Below, one piece after another: positions 17,053 to 26,300 of a stretch of 64,000 bases of DNA. The notes below the pieces were generated by a model that saw nothing but the letters and a program-made list of their open reading frames with translations, was not told the origin of the DNA and made no database searches. Made by a program: the position numbers and the translations under genes. The stretch lies in assembly GCA_016125335.1 (NCBI GenBank), contig WGLY01000010.1, positions 1 to 64,000 of the forward strand. Direction: 5' to 3'. The stretch comes from Frankiales bacterium. GTDB taxonomy: Bacteria; Actinomycetota; Actinomycetes; S36-B12; CAIYMF01. Position 1 is the first letter of the stretch. Every line of letters begins with the position of its first letter.

Positions 17053-17601
17053 TCAGCCCGTGAAGGCCGTCTCGTACTGCTTGGCCTCCGTGGGCTTCAG
17101 ATCGCCCGCGACGCGCAGCAGCAGGTTGTCGCGCACATAGTCGTACTCGGTTCCGAGGATGGGCATCGCCTTGAGTGCGTTCTGGATGTAGTCGGCGCGG
17201 GCCTGGGCGTCGGCCTTCGACGGCCATCGCTCGATCTTGGCTCCGCAACTCGTGTCCAGGTCACGCAGACTGGACGCGCTGCAGGTGAGACGCGAGTCCT
17301 TCATGAACGAGGCCGCGTCGTACTTGCCCGGGCGACCGAGAAGGTTGTTCGAGTCGTTGGCCTCCGTCACCTGCACGATGGTCGCGATCTCGGAGATCTG
17401 CGACTTCAGACTCTCCGCCACGACCTGTGGGTCATCCGACGTGGCCGATGCAGGGAGAGCCGGTGGTTCTGCCGTGGTCGACGATGCGGTGGGGGTGGTA
17501 ACGCCAGGAGGCGAGGACGACGTGCTGACATCAGAGCCACTGGCGCACCCAGCCAGGGAGAGGACGACGGCAGCGAGAACCAGGCGCGAAGGGGTGATCA
17601 C
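17053..17601 (-). CDS. Putative lipoprotein
   Basis: Starting at the GTG 17601 the 182-aa product has a type II signal peptide with lipobox LSLAGC (Cys at residue 19), followed by a Ser/Thr/Pro-rich linker and a soluble domain. The frame is open upstream to 17652, but that would add a 17-residue polar leader before the signal. TAGCCT lies 7 nt before the GTG, consistent with a leaderless mRNA. Two further cysteines (LTCSASS and LDTSCGAK) could form a disulfide. Family and function not recognised. Confidence 0.7.
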   Translation of the reverse strand: MITPSRLVLAAVVLSLAGCASGSDVSTSSSPPGVTTPTASSTTAEPPALPASATSDDPQVVAESLKSQISEIATIVQVTEANDSNNLLGRPGKYDAASFMKDSRLTCSASSLRDLDTSCGAKIERWPSKADAQARADYIQNALKAMPILGTEYDYVRDNLLLRVAGDLKPTEAKQYETAFTG

Positions 17602-17816
17602 TCTTCCGAGGCTAGGCACCTCGAACCGTCGACGCTGATCCTGATCATCCATTCGGACCCGCCATCGGCGGTCGAGACCACGCCCATGACAGGGAGCGAC
17701 GTCACCGTGGCTGCGCGCACCAACCAGTGTGCGGCGGCCGGGAGTGGTGAAGCCCGATGCTCGAAGGAGCCTGCCAGTAGGGTCACTGGAAGTTCACACG
17801 CCAACCGGGGGAACCG

Positions 17817-18344
17817 ATGAAGGACGTCCGAGTCGATAGTGACGGCGAGCTCCGCTGTTGGAACTGCGGCAACAAGGCCTTCAAGTCGAAGCGCACCCTG
17901 CGCTCGAAGGTCCTTGTCGGCGTCGGTGCTCTGCTCACCAAGAAGAAGCTCAAGTGCGAGACGTGCGGCGAGTACAACGACACCGGCCACGCCAAGCCCT
18001 ATGAGGGGCCGGCTTCCCGCAAGTGGCGCAAGGCGTGGGAGAAGCAAGAGGCCAGGAAGTCGGCGGCGCAGCGCGCCTCCGAGGAACGCGCCGCGCAGCT
18101 CGCCGCCGCTGCGATCGTCGCCCAGGCGGCGGAAGCCCAGGCTGCTGGCCTGGTGGAGGATGACGACGAGGACGACGAGCTCCCACCGCCGCCGCAGCCC
18201 GAGTCGCCGGCCCTTGCGATCAGCCAACCAGCCGCCTGGCTGGCTGATCCCACAGAACGGCACGAGCACCGCTACTGGAACGGCACCGAGTGGACTGCGC
18301 ACGTGTCGGACGGTGGCGTACAGGGCTCGGACGCGTTCACCTGA
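17817..18344 (+). CDS. Zinc-ribbon protein with C-terminal DUF2510 domain
   Basis: The 175-aa protein begins with a four-cysteine zinc ribbon: CWNCGNKAF at about residue 14 and CETCGEYND at about 47. A charged helical linker rich in Ala, Glu and Arg follows, then a run of acidic residues and Pro. The end (AAWLADPTERHEHRYWNGTE and WTAHVSDGG) is a DUF2510 tryptophan motif, a short module found in many actinobacterial membrane or secretion-associated proteins. The start is the ATG at 17817 after a weak GGGGGA site. The cellular role is unknown. Confidence 0.75.
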   Translation: MKDVRVDSDGELRCWNCGNKAFKSKRTLRSKVLVGVGALLTKKKLKCETCGEYNDTGHAKPYEGPASRKWRKAWEKQEARKSAAQRASEERAAQLAAAAIVAQAAEAQAAGLVEDDDEDDELPPPPQPESPALAISQPAAWLADPTERHEHRYWNGTEWTAHVSDGGVQGSDAFT

Positions 18345-18442
18345 TCCCAACTCACCGCTACTGCACGGGCTCTCGTACGTACTCGTTCCGCTCCCTTACA
18401 CGTCCATCCTGAGTCGCATCTGTGCTGTCGGGCCACCACATG

Positions 18443-18910
18443 TCAAGGCGCGGCGGAGCGGGCGCTGGCCTGGGCGACGAGGGTGACGCCGCGACCGGTG
18501 ACCCAGCTGAGGAACGGCAGCCGCGCGACCGCGTTCGCCCGGACGGTGACGGTGGTGGTGTCGACCGTGACCGCGGTGAGCCGGAAGGACGCGAGCCGCC
18601 GTGCGGAGGGCAGCGAGGCGGCGTAGGCCCGCACGCGGATGCGAGCCGTACGGGCGTCCAGGCGGAGGTCGCCCTGGGCGCCGTCCGCGTAGATCGGGGC
18701 CAGGTCGAGCGACTGCGCTCCGGCCAGCGCGGCACCGTCGACGGTTGCCTGGAGCGAGCGCCGCTGGAGCCAGAGCGCGCCGACGTCGGTCACCACGGTG
18801 ACGAGCATGACCACCACGACGACCGCACCGACCACCAGCGGGAGCACCGAGCCGTCGTCGCCGGTGACGCGCCTACGGGCGCTAGGTCGTGGACGGAGCC
18901 GGCGCGTCAC
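18443..18910 (-). CDS. TadG-like (Rv3654c-type) pseudopilin of the Tad locus
   Basis: The 155-aa protein has a basic N-terminus, then DDGSVLPLVVGAVVVVVMLV, one TM helix at about 20-45, followed by LQRRSLQATVDGAALAGAQS. That last motif is typical of the TadG/TadE helicase-flanking pseudopilins. It is the last gene of the operon. Its GTG start overlaps the stop of the preceding TadE-like gene by GTGA. It probably acts as a minor pilin or assembly scaffold at the membrane. Confidence 0.8.
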   Translation of the reverse strand: MTRRLRPRPSARRRVTGDDGSVLPLVVGAVVVVVMLVTVVTDVGALWLQRRSLQATVDGAALAGAQSLDLAPIYADGAQGDLRLDARTARIRVRAYAASLPSARRLASFRLTAVTVDTTTVTVRANAVARLPFLSWVTGRGVTLVAQASARSAAP

Positions 18911-19317
18911 GGCACCTCCCGGTAGGCGTCGACCGGCATGGACTCCTGGCCGGTGACGCCGACGGTTGGGCCGCCGGGCAGCAGCGGCAACGGCACCTCC
19001 ACGCGCACCGTGACGTCGACACGCGACGCCGGTTGCAGGCAGCCGCCCACGCAGCGCACCGACGGCAGGACGGGCTCGACGCCGGCGTCGGCGAGCACGA
19101 GGGCGACCGCCGCGCGCGACCGCGCGACGGCCTGCGCGGGTGTCGCGCTCGTGACGTAGGCCCTGGCCCCCTCGCGCGCGGCGGAGGTGGCCGCGAACGA
19201 CGCCGACTGCACCGCCATGAGCGAGACCACGGTATGGAGCAGCGGCACCAGCAGCCCGACGCCGAGGACGAGCACCTCCACGAGCGCCGAACCGCTGTCG
19301 CGGGGTGTGGCGCTCAC
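18907..19317 (-). CDS. TadE-like minor pseudopilin
   Basis: The 136-aa protein has a short polar start, then DSGSALVEVLVLGVGLLVPL with a conserved Glu five residues into the helix, as in type IV pilin-like proteins, and a downstream SFAATSAAREGARAYV segment typical of TadE. Two cysteines (VRCVGGCLQ) may form a small loop. It overlaps both neighbours with GTGA junctions, so expression is tightly coupled. Confidence 0.82.
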   Translation of the reverse strand: MSATPRDSGSALVEVLVLGVGLLVPLLHTVVSLMAVQSASFAATSAAREGARAYVTSATPAQAVARSRAAVALVLADAGVEPVLPSVRCVGGCLQPASRVDVTVRVEVPLPLLPGGPTVGVTGQESMPVDAYREVP

Positions 19318-19727
19318 GGCTCCACCAGGGCGTGGCCGTGCACCACGAGCGCCGCCGGCCCGAGCAGGCCGATCAGCGGCAGCCGCGCGTCGACCTCGAC
19401 GTCCACGGTGGCCACGGCACCGGCCGTTCGGCGTTGCGCCGTCACCGACGTGACGACGCCGTCGGCGAGCGAACCAGTGAGCACCGCGCGGGTGCGGCGC
19501 ACTCCTACAGCGAGGTCGCCGCCCGACGCCGCCGACGCACGCGCACCCTCGGCCGCGGCTGAGGCGACCAGCGCGCGGACGTGCAGTGCGAGACCCACCT
19601 GCACGACGGCGAGCAGCACGAGGGCGAGCAGCGGCACCACGACGACGAACTCGACGACGGCGCTGCCGCGATCGCCCCGGCGGACATTGCCTCCGGCGAC
19701 CCCGGGGGCCGTCGGCGGACGGCGCAC
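19314..19727 (-). CDS. TadE-family pilus assembly protein
   Basis: From the GTG at 19727 the product is 137 aa. It shows DRGSAVVEFVVVVPLLALVL, the canonical TadE start with Glu in the hydrophobic helix, then ALVASAAAEGARASAASGGD. This start is chosen because it lies 2 nt after the Flp-like gene stop; the longer open frame would read through that gene in another frame. TadE proteins are processed by a prepilin peptidase and help build the Flp pilus. Confidence 0.85.
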   Translation of the reverse strand: MRRPPTAPGVAGGNVRRGDRGSAVVEFVVVVPLLALVLLAVVQVGLALHVRALVASAAAEGARASAASGGDLAVGVRRTRAVLTGSLADGVVTSVTAQRRTAGAVATVDVEVDARLPLIGLLGPAALVVHGHALVEP

Positions 19728-19729
19728 GG

Positions 19730-19906
19730 TCAGGGCTTGGTCACCGACGTCACCGCGCGGTCGAACAGCGCGGTGAGCTGGCCGTCGGCGACGAGCCAGA
19801 GAGCGGTGACCAGTCCGGCGGTCATCACGGCGACGAGCACCCAGCCGGGCACGTCGCCGCGGTCTCCGCGGACCCGGTGGACGAGGGCGTGCACGCGAGC
19901 GGACAT
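19730..19906 (-). CDS. Small Flp-like pilin (58 aa)
   Basis: The ATG at 19906 follows AGGAACCCC (AGGA at 12 nt). The 58-aa product is a basic/acidic leader ending RVRGDRGDVPG, one TM helix (WVLVAVMTAGLVTALWLVA) and a short polar tail ending TSVTKP. Size and place between tadC and tadE match the major Flp pilin slot. The Gly-x-Thr-x-x-Glu-Tyr processing motif of classical Flp pilins is absent, so it could be a divergent pilin or an assembly peptide. Confidence 0.7.
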   Translation of the reverse strand: MSARVHALVHRVRGDRGDVPGWVLVAVMTAGLVTALWLVADGQLTALFDRAVTSVTKP

Positions 19907-19976
19907 GGGGTTCCTCCTGGTGGTGGGGTGACGGCGACGGGAGCAAGGACGGGGTCGAGGTCGGCGATGCGGGGGC

Positions 19977-20894
19977 TCACGGCGCGAGCGAGGTCAGGGA
20001 CGAGAACGCCGGGAACAGCGCGACGAGCACCACGGTGGGCAGCACGAGGAACACGACCGGCACGAGCATCAGCAGCTCCTTGCGGCCGGCGGTCTCGAGC
20101 AGAACGCGGTGCAGGTCCGCGCGGGCGTCCCCGGCCTGGGCGCGCAACACCTCGGCAAGCGGCGTGCCGCGCTGCACGGCGATGGCGACGCCGTCGACGA
20201 AGCGGCGAACCGCGGGCTCGTCGACGCGCGAGGCCATCGCGTCGAGCGCGTCGACGAAGGGCACACCCGACGCCGCGGCCTCGGTGGCCCGGCGGCACTC
20301 GTCGGCCAGCGGACCCCGCGCGACCCGGCCGACCCGCTCGAGCGCGCCGACGGCGGACTCCCCCGAGGCGACCGCGAGCGCGAGCAGGTCTGCGACGGCG
20401 GGCAGCCCGAGCCGCACGGCCTCGCGCCGACGGGCGATCTCGCGGGTGAGCCGCCGGTCGCGCAGCAGCGCACCCGTGACTCCGGTGACGACGGCGAGCA
20501 CCGTGGCAGCGGCCGGGCTGACCGGACGCCCGGCCCCGACGAGCAGCGCCGCCACGACGGCGGTCCCGAGCAGCCCGGTGACCGCCCACACCAGCTGCTC
20601 GAGCCGGAAGCCCGCCACGGTCGCGTCGTCGTGCCCGGCCGCACGCAGCCGTGCCTCGAGCGCGGTCGACCCGTCGAGCCACGCGACGACCCGCTCGCGC
20701 AGCGCTCCGGTCGAGGGCGCCAGCAGGCGCAGCAGGGTGGGCGCGGCGTCCGCCTCCGGGCCGGAGGACGGCCCGGACAGGTAGGGCGCGATGCGCTCGA
20801 CCACCGACGGGGGCCGGCGGGCGGCGAGCTCCCCCGCGACGAGCAGCGCACCGCTCGCCGCCGCGGCGCCGAGCATCGCTCCGACGGCGCTCAC
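19977..20894 (-). CDS. tadC: Tad secretion platform protein TadC-like
   Basis: The 305-aa protein has the type II secretion F domain typical of TadC: an N-terminal TM, a cytoplasmic helical bundle (AVADLLALAVASGESAVGAL, ADECRRATEAAASGVPFVDAL), two central TM helices and a C-terminal TM pair ending VFLVLPTVVLVALFPAF. It forms the inner-membrane platform for the pilus motor. The GTG start overlaps the tadB stop by GTGA. Confidence 0.88.
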   Translation of the reverse strand: MSAVGAMLGAAAASGALLVAGELAARRPPSVVERIAPYLSGPSSGPEADAAPTLLRLLAPSTGALRERVVAWLDGSTALEARLRAAGHDDATVAGFRLEQLVWAVTGLLGTAVVAALLVGAGRPVSPAAATVLAVVTGVTGALLRDRRLTREIARRREAVRLGLPAVADLLALAVASGESAVGALERVGRVARGPLADECRRATEAAASGVPFVDALDAMASRVDEPAVRRFVDGVAIAVQRGTPLAEVLRAQAGDARADLHRVLLETAGRKELLMLVPVVFLVLPTVVLVALFPAFSSLTSLAP

Positions 20895-21742
20895 GTGAGC
20901 ACCCGCTCGTCGACGGGCAGCCGCCCGATGCGGCGCATCGCGGCGTACGCCGTCACGCTGAGCAGGGCGGCGATCGCGAGCACCGCGAGCCCGCCCACGG
21001 AGTCGTAGGCCGCGAGCGCGCCGGGCCGCAGGGCGAGGAAGGCGAGCGTGGCCCAGGGCGCGGCGACGGCGAGGCGGGCTGCGTTGACCGCCCACCCCTG
21101 GCGCGCGGCGAGCTCGGCGCGGGTGCGGGCGTCCTCACGCAACACCGCGGACAGCGTGCGCAGCAGCCGCCCCAGCTCGGTGCCGCCGACGTCGCGGGCC
21201 AGGCGCAGGGCCTCCACGACGCGGTCGCCGACGGGATCGGCGAGGTCGGCCTTGAGCCGGTCGAGGCACAGGTGGAACGAGCCCGTCACGCGGTGGTCGG
21301 CCGCGAAGCGCGCGAACGCAGGACGCAGCTCGGCCGGGCCGCGCTCGGCGAGCGCCCCGAGCGCGTCCGGCAGCGCCATGCCGGCGCGCACCGCCGAGGC
21401 GAGGTCGTCGACGGCGTCCGGCCAGCACGCCGTGAGCGCATGCCGCCGCCGCTCGGCCCGCCGGCCGGCGACCCCGAGCGGCACCCAGCCGGCGATGACG
21501 CCGAAGGCCAGCGCCACCGCCGGGCTGCCGGACACCGCGAGCATCACGACAGCTCCCGCGACGCCGGCGACGGCGCACGACGCGACGACACGACCGGTCG
21601 GGACGTCGCCGAGCCCCGCCGCGTCGAGGCGGGACCGGACGCGCGAGGCGCTCGACCTTCTCTCCTGCGGGGACCGCGTGCCGCTCGTGACGACGAGCAG
21701 CAGCCCGAGGCCGAGCACCAGGCCCACCAGGCTCCCGCTCAC
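20891..21742 (-). CDS. tadB: Tad secretion platform protein TadB-like
   Basis: The 283-aa protein starts at GTG 21742, overlapping the tadA stop (GTGA). It has N-terminal TM segments (SLVGLVLGLGLLLVVTSG and ASCAVAGVAGAVVMLAV), a type II secretion F domain (DAVDDLASAVRAGMALPDAL, RLARDVGGTELGRLLRTLS) and C-terminal TM segments. TadB and TadC form the platform on which the TadA ATPase acts. Confidence 0.88.
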   Translation of the reverse strand: MSGSLVGLVLGLGLLLVVTSGTRSPQERRSSASRVRSRLDAAGLGDVPTGRVVASCAVAGVAGAVVMLAVSGSPAVALAFGVIAGWVPLGVAGRRAERRRHALTACWPDAVDDLASAVRAGMALPDALGALAERGPAELRPAFARFAADHRVTGSFHLCLDRLKADLADPVGDRVVEALRLARDVGGTELGRLLRTLSAVLREDARTRAELAARQGWAVNAARLAVAAPWATLAFLALRPGALAAYDSVGGLAVLAIAALLSVTAYAAMRRIGRLPVDERVLT

Positions 21743-23085
21743 CGGTCCTCCCCCAGCACCCGACGGAGGTCGAGGCCGTGCGCGGCGAACCGCTCCTCGT
21801 GGGGCGGGAAGCCGCCCGCGCGCACCAGCTCGCCGCCGCGGGTCGTGAAGACGTCCGTGGTCTCGATGACGCCGCTCTCCACGCGACCGGAGACCGCTAC
21901 GACCTCGCGGACGCGTCGCCGGCCGTCCGGTCCCGTCGACGCGTGCACGACGAGGTCGACCGCCGAGGCGACGGTGGGTACGACGTAGGCGGCAGTGACG
22001 TTCTCGCCCGCGAGCATGGGCAGGACGCACAGCTTGGTGACGGCGTCGCGCGCGGAGTTGGCGTGCACGCTCGTCATCCCCGGCATGCCGCTGTTGAGAG
22101 CCACGAGCAGGTCGAGCGCCTCGGCCTGGCGCACCTCGCCGACCACGAGCCGGTGGGGCCGCATCCGCAGCGCCTCCACGACGAGGCGGCGCAGGGAGAT
22201 CTCGCCGGTGCCCTCGAGCCCGGACTGGCGCGTCTGCATCGCCACCCAGTCCGGACGGTCGAGCCGCACCTCGAAGACCTCCTCGCACGTGACCACGCGT
22301 TCGTGCGCGGGCACGGCGTTGAGCAGGCAGCTGAGCAGCGTGGTCTTTCCGGCCTGGGTGCCGCCGGCCACGACGATGTTGAGACCCGCGACCACCGCCG
22401 CCGAGAGGAAGCGCGCGGCGGCGGTGGTCAGGGTCCCGATGCCCACGAGGTCGTCGAGCCTGGTCGCGGGCAGGACATGGCGACGCACGTTGACCGCCCA
22501 GTGGCGGCGCGTGACGTCGGGGATGACGACGTGCAGCCGGCTGCCGTCGGGCAGCAGCGCGTCGACGAACGGCTGGCTGAGGTCCACCCGGCGTCCCGAC
22601 GTGCGCAGCATCCGCTCCACCACGTCGCGCGCCTGCGCCTCGGTGAGCACCACGGTGCTCAGCTCGCTGCGCCCGCGCCGCGCGCAGAACACGCGGTTCG
22701 GCTCGTTCCACCACACCTCCTCGACCTCCGGGTCGTCGAAGAGGCGCTGCAGGGGGCCGTAGCCCGCGACGGCGTCGAGCAGGTCGCGGGCCCACGCCTC
22801 GGCGTCGAGGTCCGCGGCTGCGCCGTGCTCGCGCACGACCTCGTCGAGCACGTCGAGGACGGCGGACCGTACGGCGCCCGGGTCGGCGAGCGGGTCCGTG
22901 CCGCGGTCGCGCACGAGGGTGCGCACGCGGTCGACGAGCAGCGGGTCGGCGTACGCGCTCACCGGGGGTGGGCCGCTCGCGGTGGTCCGGTCCGCAGAGC
23001 CGGACGGCGTCGCACCGGCGGGGCGCCCCACCGGTGCGGCACCGGGCGTGCCGTGGCGCAGGTCGGAGCGCGGCACGAGCGCCAC
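21739..23085 (-). CDS. tadA: Pilus assembly ATPase TadA (CpaF family)
   Basis: The 448-aa protein is a type II/IV secretion ATPase: N-terminal domain with YGPLQRLFDDPEVEEVWWNE, Walker A VAGGTQAGKTTLLS, Asp box CEEVFEVRLDRPDWV, Walker B LVVGEVRQAEA and His box GMTSVHANSARDAV. It powers Flp pilus assembly. The GTG at 23085 is preceded by GAGGTG at 4-nt spacing and is preferred; an ATG at 23133 is possible. It heads the operon tadA-tadB-tadC-flp-tadE-tadE-tadG. Tad partners CpaE and CpaB lie at 38618-40535. Confidence 0.94.
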   Translation of the reverse strand: MALVPRSDLRHGTPGAAPVGRPAGATPSGSADRTTASGPPPVSAYADPLLVDRVRTLVRDRGTDPLADPGAVRSAVLDVLDEVVREHGAAADLDAEAWARDLLDAVAGYGPLQRLFDDPEVEEVWWNEPNRVFCARRGRSELSTVVLTEAQARDVVERMLRTSGRRVDLSQPFVDALLPDGSRLHVVIPDVTRRHWAVNVRRHVLPATRLDDLVGIGTLTTAAARFLSAAVVAGLNIVVAGGTQAGKTTLLSCLLNAVPAHERVVTCEEVFEVRLDRPDWVAMQTRQSGLEGTGEISLRRLVVEALRMRPHRLVVGEVRQAEALDLLVALNSGMPGMTSVHANSARDAVTKLCVLPMLAGENVTAAYVVPTVASAVDLVVHASTGPDGRRRVREVVAVSGRVESGVIETTDVFTTRGGELVRAGGFPPHEERFAAHGLDLRRVLGEDR

Positions 23086-23389
23086 GGGACACCTCACGGG
23101 GACCGGGGCCGCGGGGCCCCACCGGTGACGCACCCGACGAAGGTCGCTACGGGCCCCGGGGCGTCCCTGCCTGGAGCCGGCGCGTCGAGCCCGAGGTTAG
23201 GCGCGGCACGACAAGGAACGACAGGGTCGGCCGGCCGTTGTGGACCACGCTTGAGCGGATGCTGAGCCCGGGACCACCCAGGCGGCACAGCCGAGAACGC
23301 ACCGTGACGTCGCCCTCACCCGCACGGGACGAGCAGGCCCGCTCGGCCGAAGCGTCGACCGCGGGCCAGGGTCGAGGGGCGGATCGCTC
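23086..23389. other. tadA upstream / gdh downstream region
   Basis: This gap separates the end of gdh from the first tad gene, both on the minus strand. It should hold the tad promoter and the gdh terminator, but no strong hairpin or clear -10/-35 pair was seen. Frames here are Arg/Pro-rich shadows. Confidence 0.35.
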
Positions 23390-26300
23390 CTACGAGCCCT
23401 GCTGCACCAGGGTGCGGATCGTGCGGAGGGCGACCGAGAGGGTGGCGAGGTCGAACTGCTCCTGGGTGGAGATCTCGTCGAGGGTGGCACGGGCGCGGGC
23501 GAGGCCTTCTGCCTGCTGGGCCTCCCACGCCTCGATCCGCTCGTCGGGGTCGGTGATCTCCGGCGTCGTCTCGATCACGCGGCGGGTCATGCCGGTCAGC
23601 GCGTTGTAGAGGTCCGAGCGCAGCGCGGCCCGGGCCAGCGCGCTCCACCGGTCGTCGCGCGGCAGCTGCGTGATCCGGGTGAGCATGCGGTCGACCTCGT
23701 AGCGCTCCGAGAGCGCGAAGTAGAGCCGGCCCACGTCCTCGGCGTCGGACTCGGTGGCGCGGGCGACCTCCACGACGTCGAGCAGGCCGTAGACGTCGAG
23801 CAGCGACGCGCTCTCCTCGGCCAGCTCGCGGGGCGCGCCGAGCGCCTGGAGCTCGTCGGCGCGGTCGTTGAGGCGCTTGCGCTCCACCCCGCGCAGCATG
23901 TCCGGCGTGAGCGGCGCGAGCCGCTCGACCTCGGGCAGGAAGTGCGCGATCTCGGCGCCGACGTCCACCCGGCCGCCGCGGGCCGTGAGCACCCAGCGGG
24001 TGGCCCGGTCGAGCAGCCGGCGCGACTCGAGGAACAGCGCGCACTGCGCCGCCGTGGGCACCTGGTTGTCGAGCGCCTCGACCTTGCGCCAGAAGGCGGG
24101 CAGGTCGAACACCTCGCGCGCCACGGTGTAGGCGCGGGCCACCTCCACCGGGCCGGCGCCGGTCTCCTCGCCGGCGCGGAAGGCGAAGGTGATGCCGCCC
24201 CGGTTGACCATGTCGTTGACGACGCCGGTGATGACGAGCTGGCGGCGCAGCGGGTGGCTGTCGAGCAGCGCGTCGAACCGCGCGGTGAGCTGGTCCGGGA
24301 AGTACTCGCGCAGCACGCGGCTGTACCAGGCCTCGTCGGCGATCGCCGACTCGAGCAGGTCCTCGGTGAGGGTGATCTTGGCGTAGGCCACGAGCACCGC
24401 GAACTCCGGCGAGGAGAGCCCGTCGCGGTTGGCGTGGCGGGTGTCGATCTCGGCGTCGCTCGGCAGGAACTCCAGCGAGCGGTCGAGCGCTCCGCGCGCC
24501 TCGAGCGAGCGGATGAACCGCTTGTGCACGGTGAGCATCGAGTGCGACTGCACCCGCGCGTTGCCCAGCAGGATGTTCTGCTCGTAGTTGTCGCGCAGCA
24601 CGAGGTGGCCCACCTCGTCGGTCATCTCGGCGAGCAGCGCGTTGCGCTGCTTGGAGGTGAGGTCGCCGTCGCGCACCACGCGGTCGAGCAGGATCTTGAT
24701 GTTCACCTCGTGGTCGGAGGTGTCGACACCGGCCGAGTTGTCGATCGCGTCGGTGTTGAGCCGCACGCCGTTGCGCGCGGCTTCGATGCGGCCGAGCTGG
24801 GTGAGGCCGAGGTTGCCGCCCTCGCCCACCACGCGCACGCGCAGCTGCGAGCCGTCGACCCGGATCGCGTCGTTGCCCTTGTCGCCCACCTCGGCGTTGG
24901 TCTCGCGCGAGGACTTCACGTAGGTGCCGATGCCGCCGTTCCACAGCAGGTCGACGGGTGCGAGCAGGATGGCGCGCATGAGCTCGGCCGGGGTCATGCG
25001 GGTGACCGACTCCGGCAGGTGCAGCGCCGTGCGCACCTGGGGGCTGATCGGGATCGACTTGGCGGTGCGCGGGTAGATGCCGCCGCCCTCGCTGATGAGC
25101 GACTGGTCGTAGTCGGCCCAGCTCGACCGCGGCAGCTCGAAGAGCCGCTTGCGCTCGGCGTAGGACGCCGCCGCGAGCGGGTTGGGGTCGAGGAACACGT
25201 GGCGGTGGTCGAACGCGGCGACCAGGCGGATCTTCTCGGAGAGCAGCATGCCGTTGCCGAACACGTCGCCGCTCATGTCGCCGACGCCGACCACCGTGAA
25301 GTCCTCGGTCTGCGTGTCGTGCCCGAGCTCGCGGAAGTGGCGCTTGACCGACTCCCACGCACCGCGCGCGGTGATGCCCATCGCCTTGTGGTCGTAGCCG
25401 GCCGAGCCGCCGGAGGCGAAGGCGTCGCCGAGCCAGAAGCCGTAGGAGATCGCGACCTCGTTGGCGATGTCGCTGAACGTCGCGGTGCCCTTGTCGGCCG
25501 CCACCACGAGGTAGGTGTCGTCGCCGTCGTGGCGCACCACGTTCGACGGCGGCACGACCTCGCCGGCGATGAGGTTGTCGGTGATGTCGAGCAGGCCGCT
25601 GATGAACATGCGGTAGCAGGCGATGCCCTCGGCCAGCCATCCCTCGCGGTCGACCGACGGGTCCGGCGAGGTCTTGACGACGAAGCCGCCCTTGGCGCCC
25701 ACGGGCACGATGACGGCGTTCTTGACCATCTGCGCCTTGACCAGGCCGAGCACCTCGGTGCGGAAGTCCTCCCGGCGGTCCGACCACCGCAGCCCGCCGC
25801 GCGCGACCGCGCCGAAGCGCAGGTGCACGCCCTCCACCCGGGGGCTGTAGACCCAGATCTCGAAGCGCGGCCGCGGCGCGGGCAGGTCCGGCACCTGGGC
25901 CGGGTCGAGCTTGAAGCTCACGTAGTCCTTGGGGCCGCCGAACGCGTCCACCTGGAAGAAGTTGGTGCGCAGCGTGGCGAGCACCAGGGCCAGGAACGAG
26001 CGCAGGATGCGGTCCTGGTCGAGGCTGGTGACGCTCTCCAGCGCCGTCTCCACCTCGACCCGCAGGGCCTCGGTGCGGGCCTCGCGGTCGCCGGAGAAGG
26101 CCGGGTCGAACCGGGTCTCGAACAGCGACACGAGCAGCCGGGCGATCGGGACGTTGGCGACGAGGCTGCGCTCGAGGTAGTCCTGGCTGAACGCCGTTCC
26201 CGTCTGGCGCAGGTACTTCGCGTAGGCGCGCAGCACCATCGCCTGGCGCCAGCGCAGCCCGGCCGACACCACCAGCGCGTTGAAGCCGTCGGCCTCCACC

